Source: Anaerolineales bacterium
GTDB taxonomy: Bacteria > Chloroflexota > Anaerolineae > Anaerolineales > UBA4823
NCBI GenBank assembly: GCA_026415275.1
Contig: JAOAHK010000027.1
Span: forward strand, 1 to 13,298
Reading direction: 5' to 3'
DNA length: 13,298 bases
Made by a program: the position numbers and the translations under genes. Below the pieces are notes generated by a model, which saw nothing but the letters and a program-made list of their open reading frames with translations, was not told the DNA's origin and made no database searches. This document shows positions 1 through 5,262 of this stretch, in pieces (positions within the stretch are counted from its first letter, which is position 1; every line of letters begins with the position of its first letter).

Positions 1-26
1 CCGCCGACAATCGAGGCGCGGATCAT
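1..26 (-). CDS. N-acetyl-gamma-glutamyl-phosphate reductase family (LysY/ArgC-like), N-terminal fragment
   Basis: Only the first nine codons lie in the window; they translate as MIRASIVGG, which fits the start of the NAD(P)-binding beta strand and glycine loop of ArgC/LysY reductases. In the carrier-protein pathway LysY reduces the LysW-bound phosphorylated intermediate made after LysX and the kinase LysZ. It lies 40 nt downstream of the lysX stop on the same strand, as expected for a lysW-lysX-lysY order. The assignment rests on nine residues plus context. No strong Shine-Dalgarno sequence precedes the ATG, and the reading frame stays open upstream without another obvious start. Either a lysine (LysY) or arginine (ArgC) role is possible. 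Confidence 0.55.
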
Positions 27-66
27 GGTTGCCCATCCGGTATAGTGAGGATGCTTTCTTTGCTCA

Positions 67-939
67 TCAATGCACCTTCTCGCGCCGCGCCACTGCCAGC
101 GTGTAGTCCACAATATAGCCGGGGATATCCACGCCAGTGAGCGGATACGTTGTATGAAATTCCATCGTGTGGTTAACCTCGTTGACCAGGTAACCCCGGT
201 CGAGGTCTTCGAACAAATCGATGGCTAAGACGCCGCCTCCCACCGCTTGCGCGGCGCGCACGCAGATCTCATGGAGTTCGGGCGTCACCGGACAAACTTC
301 CCCTTTGCCGCCGCGCGCTGTGTTGGTGATCCAATGCGGCGATTTGCGATAGATGGCTGTAATGGTTTGGTCACCGACAACAAAGGCGCGGATATCGCGG
401 CCGGGCTTTTCGATGTATTCTTGGATGTAAAAGACGTTATGCAGCGGCCCACCCAAGGTCTCGCGGTGCTCGATGATAGCTTCGGCAGCGTCGCGGTCGT
501 TGATCTTGGTCACCATGCGCCCCCAAGAGCCGATCACCGGCTTCAGCACCACCGGGTAGCCCATCTCCTCGATCGCCTGCAGCGCCGATTCGCCGGATAA
601 AGCAGTAACGAAATTGGGTTGTGGCACACCGGCTTTTGCCAACGCCAAGCTGGTCAGAAGCTTGTCGCCACAAGTCGCTGCCACTTCTGCAGTATTCACA
701 GTTGGCACGCCCATGGCGTTCAACATACGCAGGGCGTACAAACCGCTGGTAAAGCTGATGCTGCGTTCGAGGACAGCGTCATATTTTTGCCACACCGCGG
801 CATTCTCCACATCGAAGACCGCCAAGCGGTCGTCTACATGCTCATAGGCAACGCCGCGTTTCTCTAAGGCTTGAAAGATATACTTCTCCTCTACTCGCAC
901 CCGCGAGCAGAGTACCGCCACACGCAGGGAGGAGTTCAT
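67..939 (-). CDS. lysX: LysX, ATP-dependent ligase joining alpha-aminoadipate (or glutamate) to the LysW carrier
   Basis: LysX is an ATP-grasp ligase that attaches the amino group of alpha-aminoadipate to the C-terminal glutamate of LysW in the alpha-aminoadipate lysine pathway; paralogues (ArgX) use glutamate for arginine. The 290-aa protein shows the ATP-grasp core: [12 protein letters not shown] (130-141, K133 and the glycine-rich loop), [13 protein letters not shown] (172-184), and acidic Mg-binding positions D241, E254 and N256 within NEVNHTMEF. The open frame extends 17 codons further to 990, but that would overlap lysW. The ATG at 939 places [15 protein letters not shown] at the expected N-terminus and is chosen. 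Only a weak GGAA precedes it. A five-codon mini-ORF (ATG at 953) ends overlapping the start and could aid reinitiation. The neighbouring lysW makes the assignment firm; lysine versus arginine specificity cannot be fixed from sequence alone. Confidence 0.93.
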   Translation of the reverse strand: MNSSLRVAVLCSRVRVEEKYIFQALEKRGVAYEHVDDRLAVFDVENAAVWQKYDAVLERSISFTSGLYALRMLNAMGVPTVNTAEVAATCGDKLLTSLALAKAGVPQPNFVTALSGESALQAIEEMGYPVVLKPVIGSWGRMVTKINDRDAAEAIIEHRETLGGPLHNVFYIQEYIEKPGRDIRAFVVGDQTITAIYRKSPHWITNTARGGKGEVCPVTPELHEICVRAAQAVGGGVLAIDLFEDLDRGYLVNEVNHTMEFHTTYPLTGVDIPGYIVDYTLAVARREKVH

Positions 940-956
940 CGTTGCAATTCCATGAC

Positions 957-995
957 AAAAAAGAGGATTGGAGCGATCTACTCGCCCCAATCCTC
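957..995 (-). terminator. Intrinsic terminator-like hairpin at the lysW/lysX junction
   Basis: On the minus strand the arm GAGGATTGGGGCGA (982-995) pairs with TCGCTCCAATCCTC (963-976). This gives 14 pairs including one G-U, closed by a 5-nt loop and followed directly by six U residues (957-962). The 5' arm is the codons for the essential lysW C-terminus EDWGE, and the loop contains the lysW stop. This form is a good intrinsic terminator. It would leave most transcripts carrying lysW alone and give lysX through partial read-through. Confidence 0.75.
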
Positions 996-1145
996 AGCTT
1001 CCATCGGTGCGGGTGCCAAGCTGGGGGGATTCAAAGAAACCACTTCCAAATCCACACCGCAATCGGGGCAAACGACGATTTCGCTCAGCATAGTGTCGTT
1101 TGCTAGAGAGACACTCGCTTCACATTCGGGACATGTCGATGTCAT
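978..1145 (-). CDS. lysW: LysW, amino-group carrier protein
   Basis: This short gene encodes a 55-aa acidic protein that acts as carrier and protecting group in the LysW-dependent synthesis of lysine (and in some organisms ornithine/arginine). Intermediates are bound through the gamma-carboxyl of the last glutamate. The translation shows two zinc-knuckle pairs, CPEC (5-8) and CPDC (26-29), and ends precisely in EDWGE, the conserved C-terminal signature of LysW. The ATG at 1145 is preceded by GGAGG (1152-1156) six nucleotides upstream, a strong ribosome-binding site. lysX follows 38 nt downstream. Its expression appears to be controlled twice: by an attenuator in the leader and by a terminator-like hairpin overlapping its 3' end. 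The carrier is needed in larger amounts than the enzymes, so both are sensible. Confidence 0.95.
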   Translation of the reverse strand: MTSTCPECEASVSLANDTMLSEIVVCPDCGVDLEVVSLNPPSLAPAPMEAEDWGE

Positions 1146-1171
1146 GGTCAACCTCCGTAAAAGATTTAGAT

Positions 1172-1207
1172 AAAAAGAACCCTCCTTGAGGAAGGAGGGT
1201 TCTTTTT
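1172..1207 (-). terminator. Perfect 16-bp terminator in the lysW leader (attenuator)
   Basis: AAAAAGAACCCTCCTT (5' arm on the minus strand, 1192-1207) pairs perfectly with AAGGAGGGTTCTTTTT (1172-1187) around a four-base loop, CCTC. The 3' arm ends in five U. The hairpin lies between the lysW promoter (1326-1354) and the lysW ribosome-binding site, leaving only 26 nt before the ATG. It must therefore be passed for lysW to be expressed and functions as an attenuator rather than an end-of-operon terminator. The symmetric A/T tails mean it could also stop plus-strand transcription. Confidence 0.85.
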
Positions 1208-1319
1208 GTTAACCGCTGCGTATGGTTACCGTGCAGTCGCCAACGCAAAGCCGCCCATCCTTCCTCGAGAAGGGCAGAACGGACGACGAGCTGCGGGCTT
1301 AGCGAACGGTAACATCATG
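1208..1319 (-). promoter_or_regulatory. Structured lysW leader RNA with predicted antiterminator segment
   Basis: The leader between the inferred start site (about 1319) and the terminator contains self-complementary parts. GTTACCGT (1306-1313) pairs with ACGGTAAC (1225-1232) as an 8-bp closing stem. AAGCC (1296-1300) pairs with GGCTT (1248-1252), and CCTTC (1269-1273) with GAAGG (1259-1263). The segment GAGGAAGGATGGG (1254-1266) is complementary, with one bulged T, to CCCTCCTTCCTC in the 5' arm and loop of the terminator (1188-1199), so it can act as an antiterminator. It is partly sequestered by the upstream hairpins. No known riboswitch consensus was recognised. Control could be by a ligand, a protein, or translation of the short leader ORF at 1226-1318. 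Confidence 0.6.
1226..1318 (-). CDS. Possible leader peptide (30 aa, Arg-rich) of the lysW attenuator
   Basis: An ATG-ATG start at 1318/1315, essentially at the predicted transcription start, opens a 30-codon frame that stops at 1226 inside the 3' strand of the closing leader stem. The predicted peptide has five Arg and one Lys, including adjacent Arg codons at 11-12 (RRPFCPSRGR). Leader-peptide attenuation has been reported for the Thermus thermophilus lysine cluster, so ribosome stalling at basic codons is a reasonable model here. There is no Shine-Dalgarno sequence, so translation would have to be leaderless. The frame also stays open further upstream, and the coding potential may be accidental. 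This is a tentative call. Confidence 0.25.
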   Translation of the reverse strand: MMLPFAKPAARRPFCPSRGRMGGFALATAR

Positions 1320-1325
1320 ATGGTT

Positions 1326-1354
1326 AATATAATCCTCTTATTTTGAACCGTCAA
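1326..1354 (-). promoter_or_regulatory. lysW: Sigma-70-type promoter of the lysW-lysX operon
   Basis: On the minus strand TTGACG (1349-1354) and TATATT (1326-1331) are separated by exactly 17 nt, each one base from consensus. The predicted start is near 1319, giving a lysW leader of about 175 nt. It is the only good promoter seen between the permease stop and lysW. Confidence 0.75.
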
Positions 1355-1416
1355 CCATTTTGATGAAGAAAAATGACCAAAATTTTCACCGTTCTGTTTG
1401 TATAGAATAACGAAAT

Positions 1417-1464
1417 CTTGTCGCATGTAGCGATACTATTTGCAGTTATGCTACATGCGACAAG
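1417..1464. repeat. Perfect 15-bp inverted repeat downstream of the permease gene
   Basis: CTTGTCGCATGTAGC (1417-1431) is the exact reverse complement of 1450-1464, separated by 18 nt. It begins 17 nt after the permease stop codon, so it may form the 3'-end hairpin of that transcript. On the minus strand it is followed by ATTTCG, not a U-tract, so a classical intrinsic terminator is not supported. A 3'-stabilising hairpin, an operator or a small mobile remnant are alternatives. Confidence 0.6.
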
Positions 1465-1481
1465 CCTTCAGGATTAGCCTA

Positions 1482-3254
1482 TCACTTTATCTTAACTGCA
1501 TCCTTAAGATAAGGTTGAAGGATGTCAATGCCTGATTCTTCTTCGTGGAGTGCATCGGTGTAGTCCCCTGCCGGCGGTGGGGGTTCAAAGCGCACCGGAC
1601 GGCGAACGCCAAATAGCTCAAGAAAGTGAGTGATGGCAACCAGGATTGCATAACGATATTCCTGCATCTTCAAGGACTGCCATTCGACAATCGTTGCCAT
1701 GGCTCCTTGCACGCGTGCTTTTTGGCGTACGATGCGGTAAATCTGTTGTGGCGAGCGATAACCGATCGGCGAGATGAGGAGCGCATGAGCAACCAAGATC
1801 AACACCGAGAAGGAAATCAAGACAACCCAACCGCCTTCCTCCCACTTTCCTACAATTTGACCGAGGAACACAAGGAAGGCGAGCACAGCCGCAATGGTTG
1901 CCCCTAAGCTACCCCAAATGCGGACTTTACCGGTATAGTTCTTCAAAATGTGACGGCGGATCGCCCATCCCATAGCGGTAATGGGTAAAAATACTCCGAT
2001 ACCATAATACGGAACAGCAGCAGAGGTTTTCCCTCGTACCAATAACTGAATGGTCAATGCAACAATGAAACCAGCGGTCACCGAGCGTGTGAACGTGCCT
2101 TGGGCATTCCGATAAACCACGACTTCAGGGATTTCTCCAATGGCAACATCTCGCCAAGCGGTCGCTTGCAAGTCCTGGAAAGCGGTCATCGAGGCTGCAG
2201 CTAACATGGCGACGGCTAGGATTTGGTAGACCCAAAAGAGTATAACGCCTCCCGGAAACTGACCAAAACCGATGTGAGCTAGATTACCGACCAGGGTTTT
2301 GCCTAAAGTCCCATCAAAGACATTAAAACGGATTGCAAAGGTGGTTAGCATCAAAGTCGTCAAGCCACCATAAAACAAGAAGGAGGTTTGAACCAGCCGT
2401 CCGATCCCGGACTTACCGCTATAGAAGTTCCATAAGGCACGGAATTGGGGTAATTTTTTCTTCCCCCAGCGCACCAAGGCGAAATCCTCGTTCTTAACGA
2501 ATTGGATCCCGTTGGACATCGCTTCCAATCCCGACAGGGCAACCAACCCTTTCATCGAGGCAGTGAGTAAATGATACAATGCCCTGCCCAAAGAGACTCG
2601 CTCGATTTCTTGATGATACGGCACGGGAGGAATGCCCTTCTCGTGAGCAATGATCAATCCAATCAACATCGTAAGCGTCATGAAGAAGAAAACTCCGAGC
2701 AAGGTAAAGACTACTCGGGCGGATTCTCCACGGCCGCGAATGGTTAAGTAGTAGGTGACGCTGGCAAGGACGGCGCCAATCAAGAAGTGCCAAATCCAAT
2801 TGACGTTGTACATATTCAAAATCGAGAGCATTTGGTCGGCGCCAGAAAGGGTGGAGACGACAATGGTGAAAACATAGTCTTGAATTAACACAACGGCCAC
2901 AACCAAACTAATGCCCGGAGAAAGATAGCGCATCGAGGCTGTATACGACCCACCACCCTCATTGAAGATGCCAAGAGAGTACATGTAGAGGAGGCCAAAG
3001 ACAATATTGGCGGTAGCAATGACTGCCGTAGCAATATAGCCCCATCTCTGCAAGCCGTAAGGATGCAGGGCTGTCATCATTTCGCCTGTTGCATAATAAA
3101 ATGAGGTGAAGTAATCAATTCCAAATAGGGCTAAAGCGGCAATCACGCCAATCTGACCTGCACCATGAACATGCGCGTCTTCTTCGCGCTCTTTCGGAGC
3201 ACCTTTGAGAGAGAGAAAGACGAAAAGCAGTAAGAGAGCTATCGAGAATAACAT
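1482..3254 (-). CDS. KimA-like APC-superfamily permease, probable potassium importer
   Basis: A 590-aa integral membrane protein of about 12-13 hydrophobic segments, beginning with a hydrophobic helix (1-16). Segments align by eye with Bacillus subtilis KimA, a high-affinity H+/K+ importer. GIDYFTSFYYATGE (45-58) keeps D47 and Y54 at the D36/Y43 spacing of KimA. NEGGGSYTAS (98-107), QDYVFTIVVS (125-134; D126, Y127, T130), GLEAMSNGI (242-250, S241 in place of KimA Thr) and YYGIGVFLP also correspond. The tail after the last membrane segment is only about 90 residues, so the USP-like c-di-AMP-binding domain of KimA appears absent. The ATG at 3254 has GAGG about 10 nt upstream. The gene lies 25 nt after the 364-aa gene and next to KdpDE-like regulators, which supports K+ over amino acids as substrate. 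Confidence 0.8.
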   Translation of the reverse strand: MLFSIALLLLFVFLSLKGAPKEREEDAHVHGAGQIGVIAALALFGIDYFTSFYYATGEMMTALHPYGLQRWGYIATAVIATANIVFGLLYMYSLGIFNEGGGSYTASMRYLSPGISLVVAVVLIQDYVFTIVVSTLSGADQMLSILNMYNVNWIWHFLIGAVLASVTYYLTIRGRGESARVVFTLLGVFFFMTLTMLIGLIIAHEKGIPPVPYHQEIERVSLGRALYHLLTASMKGLVALSGLEAMSNGIQFVKNEDFALVRWGKKKLPQFRALWNFYSGKSGIGRLVQTSFLFYGGLTTLMLTTFAIRFNVFDGTLGKTLVGNLAHIGFGQFPGGVILFWVYQILAVAMLAAASMTAFQDLQATAWRDVAIGEIPEVVVYRNAQGTFTRSVTAGFIVALTIQLLVRGKTSAAVPYYGIGVFLPITAMGWAIRRHILKNYTGKVRIWGSLGATIAAVLAFLVFLGQIVGKWEEGGWVVLISFSVLILVAHALLISPIGYRSPQQIYRIVRQKARVQGAMATIVEWQSLKMQEYRYAILVAITHFLELFGVRRPVRFEPPPPAGDYTDALHEEESGIDILQPYLKDAVKIK

Positions 3255-3279
3255 ATTTTTTCTACCTCTTTATGTGATT

Positions 3280-4374
3280 TCAAATTTCGGATTTTGAGCT
3301 GTTTTGGAGAGCATTGTTTGAAGGAGAGGCTTTTACCCAGTGATAATAGGGTGATAAAGTCCCGGCTGGTAGGTAAGATGGACAGTCTGCGCAGGAGGAT
3401 TCCAAAAGCTCCAACTCTGAGAGCAAATGCTGCCGTGTGGTTGGACTAAGTTTTTTATCGTTGAATACTTGTTGTTTGGCATTTTGAACAGCATTATAGA
3501 GAAAAACCTCCTCGAAGGGGATGCGACCCGGCGGTACTACCTCTAGGTCGAGGTACTCGATCTCGAGCAGTTGATCGTCAAAATAAGGGAGGTGAATGGT
3601 CAAACCGCGATTCAAGGTGTGTTGACTTTCGCGTTGATGGATGGTTGAGATAATCTCTTTGGTTAGATATTCAGAATATAACCGTCCTTGCTCTGTCCAT
3701 TGCTTGATGAGGGCTGTGTAGCGGGAACGAAATGCCTCTTCCTCTACAATCTCTGAGTCAATCGCCATTGCAGAGAGAAGGATTTCCAAGGTGGACTCGA
3801 TGGCATGGATTCGTTGCTCAGCTTCTTCTCGGTTAGAAAAGAGCGGTTCTCCCTTCGCATTGAAAAGCAACCACTCAGGGAAATATCTTTGGGGCTCATC
3901 CGTTGCCGAAGGGGTTGACTGTGCGGATGGAATTTGTGGCAACTGTTCTCCCTTGGGGAGTTGATTGAGCCAAAGGCGGGCAATCCAATAGCGCAAGATA
4001 TTTGCAGAGAGAGACAAAGATAAGTAAGAGGAGCTCTGGAGATCGCTTAGGCGTTGAAGCACGCTCGATAGAGTTGATTGACTGCGATGGAAAAGGCGGC
4101 GGCTAATCGTTTGGTGTCGATAGCGCGTGGGAACGGATTCTTCCCGGTAAGCATGAGTGAAGGGATCAATGAGTATCACTTTTTCAGGCAGAGAGAACTC
4201 AAGGGTAGGGCGATTTTCTTGAATCGCTTGCAAAATTCGCTCTGCTTGGGCAACAAACTGTTGTTGAACGGTTTTGGTTTGATTGCGCCAAAGCATTCCC
4301 TTTTGTTCCCCATCGATGTAGAAACTCTTTTCGATATGGAAAATCAGATCGGGTTTTACAGTTGTATGAAGCAT
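3280..4374 (-). CDS. Unrecognised 364-aa cytoplasmic protein cotranscribed with the KimA-like permease
   Basis: I do not recognise a family. The protein is hydrophilic, with no signal peptide and no membrane segment. It appears to have a beta-rich N-terminus (DLIFHIEKSFYIDGEQKG, 9-26), a mainly helical centre, a low-complexity Pro/Ser linker (about 147-160) and an acidic helical C-terminal half. Near the C-terminus is a single CADC motif. A stretch with alternating hydrophobics (LTIHLPYFDDQLLEIEYLDLEVVPPGRIPFEE) suggests another beta-sheet region. The ATG at 4374 is preceded by AGAAGG. It is the first gene after the KdpE-like operator and promoter and is followed 25 nt later by the KimA-like permease, which itself lacks a cytosolic sensor domain. 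A role as regulator or accessory subunit of that transporter is a guess from context. Confidence 0.75.
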   Translation of the reverse strand: MLHTTVKPDLIFHIEKSFYIDGEQKGMLWRNQTKTVQQQFVAQAERILQAIQENRPTLEFSLPEKVILIDPFTHAYREESVPTRYRHQTISRRLFHRSQSTLSSVLQRLSDLQSSSYLSLSLSANILRYWIARLWLNQLPKGEQLPQIPSAQSTPSATDEPQRYFPEWLLFNAKGEPLFSNREEAEQRIHAIESTLEILLSAMAIDSEIVEEEAFRSRYTALIKQWTEQGRLYSEYLTKEIISTIHQRESQHTLNRGLTIHLPYFDDQLLEIEYLDLEVVPPGRIPFEEVFLYNAVQNAKQQVFNDKKLSPTTRQHLLSELELLESSCADCPSYLPAGTLSPYYHWVKASPSNNALQNSSKSEI

Positions 4375-4503
4375 CTTGCCTTCTTTCTATTGACCTAAGA
4401 GATGTTGCTTCCTTAAGCACACTCAGGTTAACATCCTTTGAGCTAGCTAGGAAAGGAACAACTCGTCTGAGCCGTTCTCCATCCTAATCAATGCTCACCG
4501 TTG

Positions 4504-4509
4504 ACTATA
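4504..4509 (-). promoter_or_regulatory. -10 box of the 364-aa protein/permease operon
   Basis: TATAGT on the minus strand (4504-4509), one base from consensus, lies upstream of the 4374 ATG with a leader of roughly 120 nt. The -35 is poor (TTGTTC only at a 15-nt spacing), as expected of a promoter needing an activator. The KdpE-like box (4546-4568) ends about 49 nt upstream of the predicted start near 4497. Confidence 0.5.
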
Positions 4510-4545
4510 GCGCAAAGAAATTAAGAACAAATAAAAAGTGGAAAA

Positions 4546-4568
4546 GGGGGAATAAAAAAAGAATAAAA
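4546..4568 (-). promoter_or_regulatory. KdpE-like operator (T-rich box)
   Basis: On the minus strand the box reads TTTTATTC, seven T, then ATTCCCCC. Compared by eye with the E. coli kdpFABC KdpE site as I remember it (TTTTATAC, seven T, ACACCCCG), 19 of 23 bases agree. It sits right after the kdpE stop codon and about 49-71 bp upstream of the predicted transcription start of the permease operon, close to the placement of the E. coli site. The regulator gene immediately upstream is KdpE-type. T-rich composition raises the chance of coincidence, so binding is inferred. Confidence 0.55.
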
Positions 4569-4569
4569 T

Positions 4570-5262
4570 TTAGTCGGCGTAAAAGCGATAGCCGATTCCG
4601 GGTTCGTTAACGATGATCTTTGGGTTTTCAGGGTCGTCTTCTAGTTTTTTTCTCAGTTGGCGGATATAAACTCGGAGATATTCTAAGCGATCGGCATCGG
4701 CTGGATCCCAAACGTTGGCAAGGATGGTGCGATGAGAGAGCACTTTTCCAGCATGGTGGGCAAGGTAAGCCAGCAACTTGTATTCGGTCGAGGTTAATCG
4801 CACCTCTTCACCGCCTCGGGTTACACGATGGTTGATCAGGTCAATAACCACATCGCCGCTGCGCACCACTTTTGTACTTCCACTGGGCAATTGAGCGGCA
4901 TGGCGTAGGGCAACGCGAATGCGGGCTAACAGTTCCTCGATCCCAAATGGTTTGGTCAAATAGTCATCAGCGCCGCGATCGAGGGCAATCACTTTGTCCC
5001 GCTCACTATCGCGGACCGAAAGAACGATAATCGGAGTTTGGCTCCATTCTCGCAATCGCCGACAGACCTCAACGCCATCCAGATCCGGCAAACCGAGGTC
5101 GAGGATGATCAAATCAGGTTGTAAGCTGGCTGCCAATGCCAAGCCTTCTTCTCCGCTGCTCGCTAGGCTCACCCGAAAGTGATGTGCCGCCAGAATCGTG
5201 CGCAAAGCACGGCGGATTTGGGGTTCATCGTCGATCACAAGGATATGAATCTCGGTAGTCAA
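4570..5262 (-). CDS. kdpE: KdpE-type response regulator (receiver plus winged helix)
   Basis: A 230-aa OmpR/PhoB-class regulator. The receiver domain (about 5-118) has D11/D12, phospho-acceptor D55 in LIILDLGLPDLDG, S82 at the switch position and K104. Phrases such as QPDLIILDLGLPDLDG and GIEELLARIRVALR are typical of KdpE. A winged-helix DNA-binding domain (about 132-228) ends NEPGIGYRFYAD. In E. coli KdpE activates the K+-ATPase operon when K+ is limiting. Here the nearest target is the adjacent KimA-like permease operon, preceded by a KdpE-like box. The gene starts with TTG (5262), overlapping the kinase stop in a TTGA junction, with GGAGAG just upstream; no ATG exists nearby. Translational coupling with the kinase is likely. 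Confidence 0.88.
   Translation of the reverse strand: MTTEIHILVIDDEPQIRRALRTILAAHHFRVSLASSGEEGLALAASLQPDLIILDLGLPDLDGVEVCRRLREWSQTPIIVLSVRDSERDKVIALDRGADDYLTKPFGIEELLARIRVALRHAAQLPSGSTKVVRSGDVVIDLINHRVTRGGEEVRLTSTEYKLLAYLAHHAGKVLSHRTILANVWDPADADRLEYLRVYIRQLRKKLEDDPENPKIIVNEPGIGYRFYAD

Noticed and set aside
26..67. 14-codon ORF beginning in a TGATG overlap with the lysX stop
   Set aside because: Out of frame with the ArgC/LysY start, very short, and without recognisable features.
940..990. Longer LysX start at 990 adding 17 residues
   Set aside because: It would overlap the lysW end and terminator hairpin; the added residues do not look like the family N-terminus.
1208..1319. Lysine riboswitch or T-box in the lysW leader
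   Set aside because: Neither the lysine riboswitch core nor the T-box AGGGTGGNACCGCG motif is present.
1357..1383. ATTTTG...CAAAAT short inverted repeat upstream of the lysW -35 box, a possible operator
   Set aside because: Only six bases per arm in an A/T-rich stretch; not distinguishable from chance.
4375..4500. Possible c-di-AMP (ydaO-type) riboswitch in the leader of the permease operon, as in B. subtilis kimA
   Set aside because: The conserved sequence blocks of that riboswitch are not recognisable and the leader of about 120 nt is short; only weak hairpins are seen.
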